From assembly GCA_029204225.1 (NCBI GenBank), contig CM055109.1, positions 28,414,861-28,478,860 on the forward strand: a stretch of 64,000 nt of DNA, given 5' to 3'. The notes under the pieces were generated by a model. The model was not told the origin of the DNA. It saw only the letters and a list, made by a program, of their open reading frames with translations, and did no database searches. The translations under genes were made by a program, and so were the position numbers. Below, one piece after another: positions 49,157 to 59,727 of the stretch. The DNA is from Diphasiastrum complanatum (Eukaryota > Streptophyta > Lycopodiopsida > Lycopodiales > Lycopodiaceae). The stretch's first letter is position 1. Every line of letters starts with the position of its first letter.

Positions 49157-50432
49157 GTAAGTGTTTTTATGCTTCAATTGTGAAGCAGAGTACTTTGGCA
49201 TTCTTGGTGTCCCCGTTTCTTTGCATCAAGTATATCCTTTGCCACAAATTACCCCCTCTTTGATGATCACAAAGATTATAGAGTCTATTGTACAAACTAC
49301 AGCTATACAAAATTCGACTTTAGTCCGTTCCTTGTGCTCGAAGGATGGCTGACTTTAAGTTCATGATCTATATACTAGTAAGTGAAGTCATTGTCACCCT
49401 TTGCTTCAAGACTTGCTCATGACTTTAGGAAGCTTTAAGACCAAGAGTGTTGTTTTCAAATAAGTTATTTTTTATGTATACATTGTTGATCACTCCATGG
49501 TTCAGTTGGCTAGTTTATTAGTTAAACTAGCTGGTTGTAAAACCCAAAGTTAGGGGGAGAAGTGCCAATAAGCAGACAATCGATGATCTCAAGTGTAAAA
49601 TAAGTACGATCAGACTCTAATACGAGAGTCATGTGTAAGTTTTTAGTCCTGTAATGTCCTTCTAGATTGTTCTCCATCCATACATTCATGTTTTAAGTTG
49701 TGGCAGTTATGAGCAACACAACCAAAGATAATCGTAATAAAAATGACACATTCATTAGTGTTTGCTAATGCCAAAGGCCTAGGGGGATGATAATCTAGAT
49801 ATGAGGAGCTCAACTATTAAATACCATTACATACAAATTTTGCTTAGCAAGAATAGTTGCCTCATCTAAATGTCTAGAGGTTTTTATTGGAAGTTTCTAT
49901 TGTTTGTGAGTTCAATAGCGTTCAAGCCAACCCTATAAACATTGGACATTGTTTTATAGTTGAAAATGTTGAGAGATGAGATTTGAAAAGAAGAAGAAAT
50001 TCTACAGTTTGTAATACGTTCCCTAGTTTCTCCCTACCTCTTGGTCTAAACGTTTCTCATCCAGAAAACTCACGCCCCACTCTCCCACCTACCCTTTTTG
50101 AAGAATGGGAAGATTTGATTGAGAAAGAAGATATTGGAAATGAGGAAACACCATGTCACTATTCATACGTTTGAGTACTAACATTGATATATTATTTTTG
50201 TAGATCCATGCAATGATCACATTTGTTGTTCTCTATTCCCTAGGCTATTCTTCAAACATGTAGACTTTTTCTTTTTATGAACTAATATCATATCTTCATG
50301 CAATTGTCCTGTAACTAGATGGATCACATGATGACTGAAATAGTATAACTTGGATTGTCCTTGCAAATAAAATAGGACTTGTTTTATTTGACGGTGATCA
50401 AATGAAATGAATCATTCATTATGTCTGTGCAG
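49157..50432 (+). other. intron 2 of the spatacsin-like gene (1.3 kb)
   Basis: Donor gtaagt, acceptor tctgtgcag. No transposon or repeat was recognised within it. A 63-codon open frame (49983-50174) has no domain. Confidence 0.8.
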
Positions 50433-50555
50433 TGGTTTGGAGAATTTGGTTCCTGTTGGTGCCGCTGAAGCAGGTGTAGTTCGTGTGCTCTTTGCTACAA
50501 TTGAGCATATGCTAAACCGTTTTGGTAGTGACAATGAACTTGCACAGGCGTCTCG
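50433..50555 (+). CDS. spatacsin-like protein, coding exon 3
   Basis: A 123-bp exon between tctgtgcag and gttagt. It reads (R)GLENLVPVGAAEAGVVRVLF then ATIEHMLNRFGSDNELAQAS with a split Arg codon at its end (phase 2). It matches the next block of plant spatacsin-like proteins (LVGVxLAEEGVLRLLF ... DNE ... ASR pattern). The next exon would continue a helical repeat (LxLATxF-like); I did not find it between 50,556 and 64,000. The C-terminal Spatacsin_C domain must lie beyond the window, if it exists. Confidence 0.85.
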
Positions 50556-50856
50556 GTTAGTTGAAAGGCCCTTCACTTTACATTTAAAGCTAATGAAACG
50601 GCATACGAAATTCTTTCAACCTTGTTGTATTTTGGGTTTTTTCTATTTCCCTGGTTCTTTGATTTGTTGGCATGCTAATAACTTATTTGCATTAGGAGTT
50701 GGAATTCTAAGATCACATTTGCCCAAAACTTTTGTCTTTTAGGCTTTAGCTATCATCCACTTTAATCCTAGTGGTTTTATTTGAGGGCCTTTCCATTTGA
50801 CCATTTCACAAATGTTAGTGAGGTTCCTTGTAACTCATTATAGAAGCTCTCTCTTG

Positions 50857-50860
<4 letters not shown>
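50556..50860 (+). other. start of intron 3
   Basis: Sequence after donor gttagt, with no exon-like continuation. The intron, if the gene is intact, runs through the LINE, Copia and gypsy insertions and beyond 64,000. Confidence 0.5.

Positions 50861-50930
<70 letters not shown>
50861..50930. repeat. (GA)n array at LINE 3' end
   Basis: 35 GA units on the plus strand, that is (TC)n on the LINE strand, directly following an AATAAA word of the LINE 3' end. Confidence 0.95.
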
Positions 50931-50933
<3 letters not shown>

Positions 50934-53647
50934 TTATTAATGTCCTTGAAATACCCTAGGGTACATAGGACTAATAAAAAGGTACATGTCAAGTATGCAC
51001 ATTGGGAGCTTAAAAGCTCTACCACCTAAAAGAAACAATAACTGCAAAAACATGAACTAGTGACTGGCACAAACATAGTCTATCATCATGGTACAATAGA
51101 TGTCCCTCCGCCTGTAAAATGATGGTGTAAAGTATGCTGTGACACTGCCGCTGAACGAACTGCGGACCTCTGTCTCTGAGTGGATTGTCGGTGTCGTCTC
51201 TGGTGCCTAGAAGCTGTAGGCTGTGGCCTATGGGCTGGCTGTCTCTCTGGACGTCTACACTATTTCTGCTGTCTTTGTATAGAAGCACCTGGAATCTCAA
51301 CCTCTTCGTCAGAATCAATACTCTCCCGTCTTTGTCTCCGATGAGATAAGCACTCCTGGATGCTCAGCTGTATCAAGGGGAGGGTGTCTGTATCAAGCAT
51401 CACCAGACGCAAGTCTGACATCTCTCAAATCATCAGTGCAACACATTTGGGTTACTCATACGATATCAAGGTAGAGAGTGTGAATGGGTGATCTCGAAAC
51501 AAGCAATAATATCTCCCCCGGATCTCAAGTAAGCAGGGCACCTGAATAGAAAATGAAACTTATCCTCTACCTCATGTGTATCACACATACCACAAATCCG
51601 AGCCTCACATGGGATGCCACTATATCTGCCAGTCTCAATGGCTAGCTGGTGTGAGGAAACCCGAAACTGACCCATCACTGTCCGTAGTCTATGTGAGATA
51701 CTCTTCACTAGATATCTGGGTACTATAGGGTACCCAGTAGGATCTCGAGATAAAAAATGTGCGCAATAAAACCCAGTCTTCATCCTCGACGAACCCAGCC
51801 AAGTGCTTTGAAGATATGCCCTATACAGAGGGCCCCGAACATACTGATGAGTACCAGTTGGTAAGTCAGTAATATGAATACCCAATGTGGAAAGGAGACG
51901 ACAAGCCTGGAAATCCTCCCGTCGCTGTATAAATGTGACAATATGGAATAGTGCCTCTAGCTGAATGGGGGGGACGACAAACTCTGCCAGTATAATATGA
52001 TGTGGTACAGAGGGCTTAACCTGTATCATCCGAAATAGCATATGGGTCTGGAGTCGTGAGATGTGTGCCCACTCGGTGGCTGTCACGCCAGTACTCCATG
52101 TCTCCACTGCGTACAAGGCAAAGGGTACTACCATGGTGTCAAAGAGTCGGCACTTACTAGTCGCATCCCTAATGTGTGAGCTGAAACACAGTCTCTCCCA
52201 ATCTACCAATGAGGAATAGCCCTTCCGTAACCGGAAAACTGCCGTCTGTCGCATGCTGAAAGTGGGACCAGAGATTACCACGCCCAGATATGTGTAGGAG
52301 TCAACTACCTCAAGTGGATGACCATCCCATAAAAGCTCCTGCCACATCATGAAGGATCTGGAGGTGTTAAACACCATAACCTTGGTCTTGGCGACATTCA
52401 CTGACAGTCCCCACTGTATACAAAAAGAATGAAGTTCATCCAGATGCCGCTGCAGGCCTTCCCTCGTCCTCGAAAGTAAAACCACATCATCAGCATATAA
52501 TAGGATAGCAATAATGAGGTCACCCAATGTACAACCCTCTCTTCCCATCCCGCTGTATAACATGCTCAAGCTCATCTATGTATAAACCAAAGAGTGTAGG
52601 TGAAAGTGGACATCCCTGCTTAACCCTAAACGTACTCTCTACCTCTGGCGATACAACCCCTGATACTCGGATCTGGCCAATAACTCGTCTGTACAATGCC
52701 ACAACTGCCTGTATGATATCCTCCTGGAATCCACGATCCCGAAGCCTTCTGAATCAGTAAATGTCTAGGCACAGAGTCAAAGGCTTTGCGGAAATCCACA
52801 AAGCAGCAGTATACACGCTCTCTCGTGGCCTTAGCCTCCTCAATGATGGATCTCAGGGTGAAAATATGATCCGATGTAGTATATCTTGGTCTGAAACCAG
52901 CCTGGCCAATGGCATGAAGTGCTTTGGTATCCATCTCTGTACTGATCTCTGACTGAAGAATAGAATCATAAACTTTGGCAAAGAGGTGGCTAATCATGAT
53001 GGTACGATAGTTGTTGGCTTTCATGGGATCGCCGCCTTTATGGATAGGATGGATGAGGTTTGTAGACCAAGGGGAGGGGAAACTAGATGTGATAGCATGG
53101 TTGAATAGGATAGGGAAAGGTGAGAGGATGTCAGCGTCCTGCTTCAAAAGTTCAGCCTCTAATTCGTCGATGTCTTTGGCTTTATGTAAGTTTAATCGTT
53201 TGATGGCCTCTTCTACCAGGTTTGGGGAGAACATATCAGAGGTATATGTGGATGGGTGTGTGGGGAGTGGAGGTGCATCAGGTACAATGTACAACGATGT
53301 GGCATAGGTCACCGAGGTATTAAGATCTATAATCTGGGGTGGAGGTGCTCGTGGGAGGAATGTTTTCCAAAAGGATCTCGACAAAGAGCTATAGAGAAGG
53401 TCCATCATCTTCTTTCCCTGGTAGATCTCATATGCAATTTTCTTTTTTCGGGTGATCCTACGATATACACGAGATAAGTCCTTTACCAGGTGAAGAAGGT
53501 GGCGGCATGCATAAATCAAATTCAGGTGAAGGTGGTTACACTCTTGGTCATACCATGGGTTATGTGACCGACAATATCGTAGGTGCTTTGGCCTTGGGGA
53601 CAGGAATGCAAGGGATGCAGTGGTATGCATGGTCCAGACAAGAAAAA
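50931..53647 (-). mobile_element. LINE, 3' part (RT, C-terminal domain, 3' UTR)
   Basis: The reverse-strand non-LTR retrotransposon runs from its post-endonuclease linker (53647) to its 3' end at 50931. The 3' UTR of about 535 bp ends ACATTAATAAAGA followed by (TC)n rather than poly-A. The 5' side is cut by the minus-strand Copia at 53648-57348; the endonuclease start lies beyond it at 57370-57530. Confidence 0.85.
51466..53630 (-). pseudogene. LINE ORF2: reverse transcriptase and zinc-knuckle tail
   Basis: Three frames joined by two frameshifts. 53630-52690 holds the linker (SHNPWYDQECNHLHLN) and RT fingers/palm start (NLIHPIHKGGDPMKANNYRT, GQAGFRPRYTTSDHIFTL, CCFVDFRKAFDSVPR). 52700-52530 holds FRVKQGCPLSPTLFGLYIDE. 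52545-51466 holds the catalytic LLYADDVVLLSRT, the thumb, a long C-terminal region and a terminal knuckle CGMCDTHEVEDKFHFLFRC (C-x2-C-x9-H-x4-C). The RT is L1/RTE-like. The VED-H-F-C knuckle differs from the zf-RVT tail usual in angiosperm L1 elements. The frames are broken, so it is inactive. Confidence 0.88.
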
Positions 53648-54119
53648 GAAATAACTTCAGCTGGTTGAGCGTGATAACGCTGGCTATAGAAACTCGAAAA
53701 ATCAGAAGAAGTTTTCTGATTAAGGTTAGGTCTTAACTAATTTCCTATCCACAGCTTATAGGTTTATTACAACATATCTTCTTCTTGCTAAATATCTAAT
53801 TAGCCTTAAATGCTATCTGCCTCATTTATTACAACCGCCTTTGAATGTACAAAGTAGGTGGACTGTTAATGCGAAGTCGTTGGGTCGGATTTTAGACCGA
53901 CAGTATCGAAAAAAATTTACAATGACGCGGAAGATATACACTGATTCGGAAAATATAGAATTTTTCGAGTTGATCCGGTATCAAAAAATTCTAGAAAAAT
54001 TCGATCCTGAATTTTTCGGTTTTCTGCTCAAAAATTCGAGCCTTCTTTTTCTGGGTCTTGTACAACTTTTAGGATGCTCATTAATAAATGGATTTGAGGC
54101 TGAGCATCGAATTCCATCA
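53648..54119 (-). repeat. Copia 3' LTR (truncated at its end)
   Basis: Minus strand starts TGATGGAATTCGATGC, preceded by the purine tract AAGGGGGAG. It matches 56867-57348 with a few per cent difference and stops at aataacttcagctgg, where LINE sequence resumes. Confidence 0.88.
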
Positions 54120-54126
54120 CTCCCCC

Positions 54127-56472
54127 TTAATGTGGATTCTGGAAAGCTTTGATCTTCAGATTTAACATGTCGTTGAATCTGAGATGGTGCTCCTTTGACA
54201 GAGCCCTTGTGAAGTAATCTGCTTTTCTGAGATTTGTCCTGCTGGGTCGATTTCTGGATTCCGAGACTGTAGTGGGCTGGAACCATATCAGTCTTTTGAA
54301 CTCTAGTGTTGACATGCATTTCAAATTCTTCATCAGTTTCAGATTGTTACTGAATAGTAGAGTGTCATCTACATAAAGAGTGTTGATGAAGAAATTCGAT
54401 ACAGACTTGAAGTGAATATTCGAGTCTGCCGATTTTGGATAGAAACCATTCTCGTTTAGAAATGCGAATTTGGTGTCCTCTTATGCTTTGCACTGGTCAG
54501 CATCAGTGGTTGACTTTGCCTCTGAAATAGTGTTGAGTTCCTGCACAAAGTAGCAGGCTGGATCATCCATAAATCTGGATGGAGGCTGTCTGGGTCGGTT
54601 CGATCTTCTGTGTTGAACTTCGATCCTTTGATGTGATTCGATCTGTTGAGATTCCGACTCATTTTCCGAGTCAGTATCGATTTTTGACTGTTCGATGAAT
54701 GAAAATTTTGCTGTTCGATACTTGGGTCGGAATTTGCTGCAGCTTTCTTTTTGTGGTAAAAAAATTGGTCTTCTAGAAAAATGACATCTCTGCTCGTGAA
54801 TGCTTTTTGAGTGTCTAGGTTGTAGAGCTTGTATGCCTTGTGATCTGGAGAGAAGCCAATGAAAATCGATCGGCTGCTGTTCGATCCTTGGATCGGATTT
54901 TTCTATAGATTAGTAGAGATCTGATTGAAAGCTTTTCAGCCAAACACTCTAATATTTTTGAGTGATGGCTTCGATCCTGTCCACACCTGATAAGGGGTCT
55001 TGCCATTTAAGCATGCTCTTTGCACTTGCTGATTCTTCCTTTGAGCTACACCATTGGACTAAGGTGAGTAGCTGGCTATGGATTGTTGTAGGTGTATTCC
55101 GTTGGCCTTGCAGAAAGCTTTGAACTCGGTGGAGATAAATACTCCCCCTCCATCAAAACGTAGAGCTTTGATTCTTCTCTTTGTAAAGATTGCCACTCCC
55201 GAAAGCTAGAGCTTTTTGGGACGTGTCAAAAATGGTGCAGCCGTTTGTGTCGAATTCTATCCTCCGACCCAAATCTGTGATTTTGCTAACTGAGAGCAGA
55301 TTTTTGGTCAGATTTGGAATGTGGAGAACGTTGGTCAGCAACTTGACTTCACCTCTTTGAAATTCGATCTTGACTGTTCCTTCACCCTCAATAGAATGAG
55401 TTGAGTTGTCTCCAAGCTGCACAATTTGAGAGTGGTTGTATGATTTGTAATCTTTGAACCAGTCCTTGTGGTGAGTCATATGTTGAGTTGCTCCCGAGTC
55501 TAGGTACCAGGAATCGATATCCTGATGTTCTCTGACCTTGGTCAAGAAGGCTGCTTCATCTTCATCTTGTTGCTGGATCGAAAAACTGGCTGAAGCAGAA
55601 TTTGCTTGTTGTTGGAACTGCATTTTCTTCTCATAGTTGAATTTTAAAGTTCTGCAGTCCCTGATAAGATGGCCAGTTCTCTTATAGTATTTGCAGAATA
55701 GGTTCTGCTTTGATTGGAATGATGAAGAATCCGAATTCGACCCTGGACCAAAAATTCGATCCAGAGCCAAAATTTGATCCTGAGTCAAAATTTGACCTAG
55801 ACCATATTGCTCCTTTTGTTTGGATAATCTGATTGTGTAAATCTGTTTAATCTAAACTTCTGATTTCTTTTCGAATACAGAGCTTGAGTATCCGACCCTA
55901 AGCCTGAGGAGGATGCAGATTTTCTGATTTCCTCTTGTAGAAGCATCGAAATTGCTCTTGATAGAGTAATTTGCTCCTGGGTCGAAATTATCATGACCCA
56001 ATTTTCATAGGCTTCAGGAAGGCTTGATAGTAGAGTCATAACAACATTAGAATCTTCAATGACTGAGCCAATTGCAGCCATTTGCTCCATAAGAATTTTG
56101 AAAGTGTTGATATGACTTGTAACACTTTCTGCTTCAGACATCTTCAGGTTGAAGAATTTCTTCCTCAAATGTAACTTGGAAGTAACATCCCTGATATCAT
56201 GCAGGGTTGCTAGGATGTCCCATGCATCCTTGGCTGTCTGAACATTACGTATGTGAATTATCTGTATCCTTGATATTGAGAGTGATCATGGCAAATGCCT
56301 TGCCATCTCTCAGTCTCCATATGGTGATAATGGCTGCATTACCTTCTGGCTTGACTTCTGTGCCGTCAACAACATCCCACAGTTCCTTGGCTAATAGCAT
56401 GACCTTCATTTTGAACTTCCAGAGATGATAGTTCTTACCATCAAGTCTCTCGATTAGAGAAGACGGATCCAT
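54127..56472 (-). pseudogene. Copia gag-pol remnants, minus strand
   Basis: Gag starts at 56472 (MDPSSLIERLDGKNYHLWKF, KDGKAFAMITLNI-like block), shifts frame, and continues 56168-55797 (EQMAAIGSVIEDSNVVMTLL, SSLPEAYENWV). 55788-55153 has a knuckle CKYYKRTGHLIRDC (Tyr at the second Cys position), protease WYLDSGATQHMT and VLHIPNLTKNLLSVSKI. It then jumps to the integrase second half (RFDGGGVFISTEFKAFCKAN, GVAQRKNQ) and its tail (IFIGFSPDHKAYKLYNLDTQ). RT is reduced to the catalytic TLYVDDTLLFS (YVDD at 54364-54375), and RNase H to its end (ADYFTRALSKEHHLRFNDML). It is inactive. Confidence 0.88.
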
Positions 56473-56600
56473 TCTGGCTGAGTGCGATCGTTGGTAGTAA
56501 CAACGATTTCGGAATACTGTTGACTGCGCGCTTGCTAAAACGTTGTTTTGATAGAAACAAGACTAATAATCCGCAGTAAAAGCAGATTATTAAAATGCCC

Positions 56601-56612
56601 GCTCTGATACCA
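56601..56612 (-). other. extra primer binding site
   Basis: gctctgatacca, a perfect tRNA-iMet site on the minus strand, 83 bp inside the regular one. It is followed by tgtcggaaattga, a copy of the LTR end, so the LTR-end/primer-site junction is duplicated. Confidence 0.75.
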
Positions 56613-56683
56613 TGTCGGAAATTGATGGTTTATCAGAGATGATTGACTGATATTGGATTAGAGGAACTCTGATCAAAACGGAG

Positions 56684-56695
56684 GCTCTGATACCA
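56684..56695 (-). other. primer binding site of the minus-strand Copia
   Basis: gctctgatacca immediately next to the 5' LTR end (tgttggaaatc on the plus strand at 56696). Confidence 0.85.
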
Positions 56696-57348
56696 TGTTG
56701 GAAATCAGTGGGAATGAGCGGAAGCTGATGAGCGAGCTTGGTGTAGGATCGGAAGCAGAATAATCAAGATGAATGATTCATACAGATGCACAAAAGAATG
56801 ATACAGTAGAGATTGAAATTGCACTCTGATTAATATCAACAATGAGTACAATTGCTTGAAGTAATAACTTCAGCTGGTTGAGCGTGATAACGCTGGCTAC
56901 ATAAACTCGAAAAATCAGAAGAATTTTTCTAATCTAGATTAAGTCTTAACTAACTTCCTATCCACAGCTTATAGGTCTATTACAAAATATCTTCTTCTTG
57001 CTAAATATCTAATTAGCATTAAATGCTATCTGCCTCATTTATTACAACCGCCTTTGAATGTACAAAGTAGGCGGACTGTTAACACGAAGTTGTTGGGTCG
57101 GATTTTAGACCGATAGTATCGAAATTTACAAGTATCGAAAAAAATTTACAATGACTCGGAAAATATACACTGACTCAAACAATATAGTAATTTTCGAGCC
57201 GATCCGGTATCGAAAAATTCTAGAAAAATTCGATCCTGAATTTTTCGATCTTCTACTCAAAATTTCGAGCCTTCTTTATTTGGGTTTTGTATAGCTTTCA
57301 GGATGCTCATTAATAAATGGATTTGAGGCTGAGCATCGAATTCCAACA
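56696..57348 (-). repeat. Copia 5' LTR (653 bp)
   Basis: Minus-strand ends TGTTGGAATTC and GATTTCCAACA. It is complete, and its U3-proximal 480 bp match the 3' LTR at 53648-54119. Confidence 0.88.
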
Positions 57349-57714
57349 CAAAAACCCTCAACGGTCGGTAGTCCCCTCTTTGGACTCTCGTGTGTCTCTG
57401 TAAGTAGTAAGATATCACCATCCGCACAAAAATCTCTGAAATCCCCTGCTGTAGCTGAAGAGTGAATACCATTGTAGTTCCATAAACTCAACCGCAATGC
57501 TCTAGAAAGAGCCCCCGAACCACTACCCAATCCGGGGGACTTACTCTCTATTTATCAGGATGTGGAGGATCAATGTACCGAGCCTTACCATCCCGATAAA
57601 TCACCCTCTTCCCCAAAGCTTTTGCCTCACTGAATGCTTTCTTCTAATCGGCAACCGGCATGGGAGTGAGATCATCATCCATAAATATGAGTGGACGTTC
57701 CACAAATATTTGAG
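57349..57714 (-). pseudogene. LINE 5' fragment: ORF1 end and endonuclease start
   Basis: Leftward from about 57714: FVERPLIFMDDDLTPMPVAD, then AFSEAKALGKRVIYRDGKAR and a stop near 57556, a plausible ORF1 tail. ORF2 follows: LRLSLWNYNGIHSSATAGDF, then DGDILLLTETHESPKRGLP and EGFCV, the APE-type endonuclease start (Asn and Glu catalytic steps). It is cut at 57349 by the Copia LTR. About 200 or more residues between here and the linker at 53630 are lost. Confidence 0.72.
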
Positions 57715-58110
57715 TTGATTCATAGTACATACGCTTTCGCTGTAGTTTTTACTGGAATAAACATAGCCAATTTTGTTAACAGCTCAACTATGACCCAAAT
57801 AGCATCATTTTGTTTATTCGTACGCAGTAAACCAACTACAAAATCCATTGATATACTATCCCGTCGCTTGGTAGGAATATCTAACGGATGCAATAGACGT
57901 CTAGCCTTTAAGCATCCAGCTTTATACAAGATTCTACAAAAGGTCTTAATTTTGGCCAATAGAAACTCCTTAGTACCAGATCTAATGTACGATGTATACC
58001 TGGATGTCCAGCACAAGGTGCCTCATGACATTCAAACAATATTTTCCTCTTAACAACATCCAGTCCGGAAAATATATACGGACGAAATATATCATTCATT
58101 GTTGCACTCC
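57715..58110 (-). pseudogene. gypsy integrase scrap, minus strand
   Basis: Leftward from 58110: MNDIFRPY-like sequence, RKILFECHEAPCAGHPGIHR (zinc-finger His/Cys region) and SFYWPKLRPFVESC, then ISMDFVVGLLRTNKQNDAIW and TKLAMFIPVKTTAKAY, the start of the integrase core with its first catalytic Asp. It is broken by a frame change and ends where the LINE begins. Confidence 0.85.
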
Positions 58111-58320
58111 AATCTCCCAGGAGCTCCCAAACTCTGATGGTCGGTGTGAGGAATGATCCACCCATCCATAGGTGCCCTCCTCGTCTATATGATTCCTATT
58201 CTGGGCCGGGGACACATGGCTGCCATGCAAGGGGTGATCAGTCCCCATGGTGCCATGAAATCCTGTACTCGGAAGTAGCGCGTGACTCTGAGGCACCACC
58301 CCCGTGCCCCGTCATGGACC

Positions 58321-58955
58321 TGTGACACATTGTCACCCAGCGTAATTGCCAGCTAGCTGCTCGTCCACAAACAGAGGCCTATCCGCTTATGACGACTAGG
58401 GTCCATACGGTCATAACTCTGCCTACTGACATCTTGTCAGGCGGTCACATCGGGTCACGACCTGTGACCCACCGGACCCAACTGGTCCCCTGGTGTCCAT
58501 CCCAATTACTGGCCTCGCCAATATCGTGGCCCTCGACCCCTAGTAATTGGTTGTGCCGAGAATACGTCAGAGCCGGACGAGCATCTAACAATCCTTCTGT
58601 TACGAGCTCGTAACCAGTGCCGAACCCTAGAGAACACAGATAGGTCAGATACCACAGTTAGGGTCGTGTCCAGCGTACATGACCAACAGGGCAAGACAGT
58701 GTGAGTAGTGTGCCCCAGCACGGTCCATAGCCATGGCGGGCCTAACACAGCCTAGGGACCCTGTCAGCAGGATAGGGCCCCCAGTTGGGTCCCGACGTGC
58801 AGTCGGCCACGTCAGTGCCACGTGGCCGACACTTGGCAGTAGCATGCTACCAGTCCTCACACTGGGCTAGGAGGGGCTTACTCTATATCAGGGAGTAGGC
58901 AAGGTTGGGTGGATCAGTTAGTGTTTGCCTTACTGTGGTGTTAGGATCTATTACA
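58321..58955 (+). repeat. probable gypsy 5' LTR
   Basis: The right border is firm: ...attaca, then ctggtatcagagc, a perfect primer site. The left border is a guess: TGTGACACATTGTCACCCAG at 58321 is the best TG start, but anything from 58.13 kb is possible. It has a TATA-like actctatatcag near 58880. No 3' copy is present in the window. Confidence 0.5.
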
Positions 58956-58956
58956 C

Positions 58957-58968
58957 TGGTATCAGAGC
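58957..58968 (+). other. primer binding site, tRNA-iMet
   Basis: tggtatcagagc, exact match, one base after the LTR end. Confidence 0.88.
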
Positions 58969-59727
58969 CATCTCCATCCTAGGGAGTTAGGAGCAGCAGT
59001 AGAGAAAGCTATCAGAAGATAGGAAGTGTTTCTCAGATTCTCAGAGAGGAATAGAGGAGGAGGATCGCTGTAGGAGCAGCCTTCAAACTTCTGATTTTCA
59101 CTGAGAAATCACAGTAGCAAGGAGTCAGATTCCAATTGTAGGTAACTCGCTGGAAAAACAGCTGTTTCTCACTGAGTTCAGAGGATTCTCCATAGTTTTC
59201 CCAGCGAAATTAGAGAAGGAAGAAGCCAGCACCTCCATCGCTGTATAGCCAGAGACCTGCATCTGATTTCCAGGGAAAAATTTACTGGTTCTCAGCGAGT
59301 TTGAAACCAAAAAAGAGGAGCAGGGCCAGCGCTGCCAGTGCTTCTGAAAATCTGGTTTTTGGACAAGTTTTCGGGCCCCAACGTCAGAGATTTGGAGCAA
59401 GAGGATTCCTACCAGATCAGCGAGCAGGAGACTTCTGAAATTTCAGAATTCAGAAGGGTTTTTGGACTTCAGACTTGCCATTTTGTGGACAAATTGAGAT
59501 GCTGTCAGACCAGCGAGGGGGGATAGCAAAAGTTTCAGATCTTGTTGCACATTTTCCAACCTCAAATCAGTGGAGGAAGAGCTGAAAGGGCTTTTCTTGA
59601 TCCTCTCTGTGGAAGTACAGTCCTCAAAAACAGCTAAGTCATCTTTCCTTTCCCTTGTACAGTTGTAAATTAGTCTTTTAGACTTTTTTCCTTCAGAAGT
59701 TAAGGTAGCTCTCTTTCACTTTCGAAG
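58969..59727 (+). other. gypsy leader between primer site and gag
   Basis: About 760 bp without a gene, purine-rich, as is usual for the leader of plant gypsy elements. Confidence 0.55.

Larger units (their letters stand above)
53648..57348 (-). mobile_element. Ty1/copia element, minus strand, inserted in the LINE
   Basis: 5' LTR at 57348-56696, primer site (56684-56695), gag, protease, half of integrase, RT and RNase H scraps, purine tract (ctccccctt, 54120-54128) and 3' LTR at 54119-53648. The 3' LTR lacks its last 170 bp, and the LINE on that side lacks most of its endonuclease, so one deletion probably removed both and the target duplication. Pol has lost gag-pre-integrase, the first half of integrase and most of RT. 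Confidence 0.88.
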
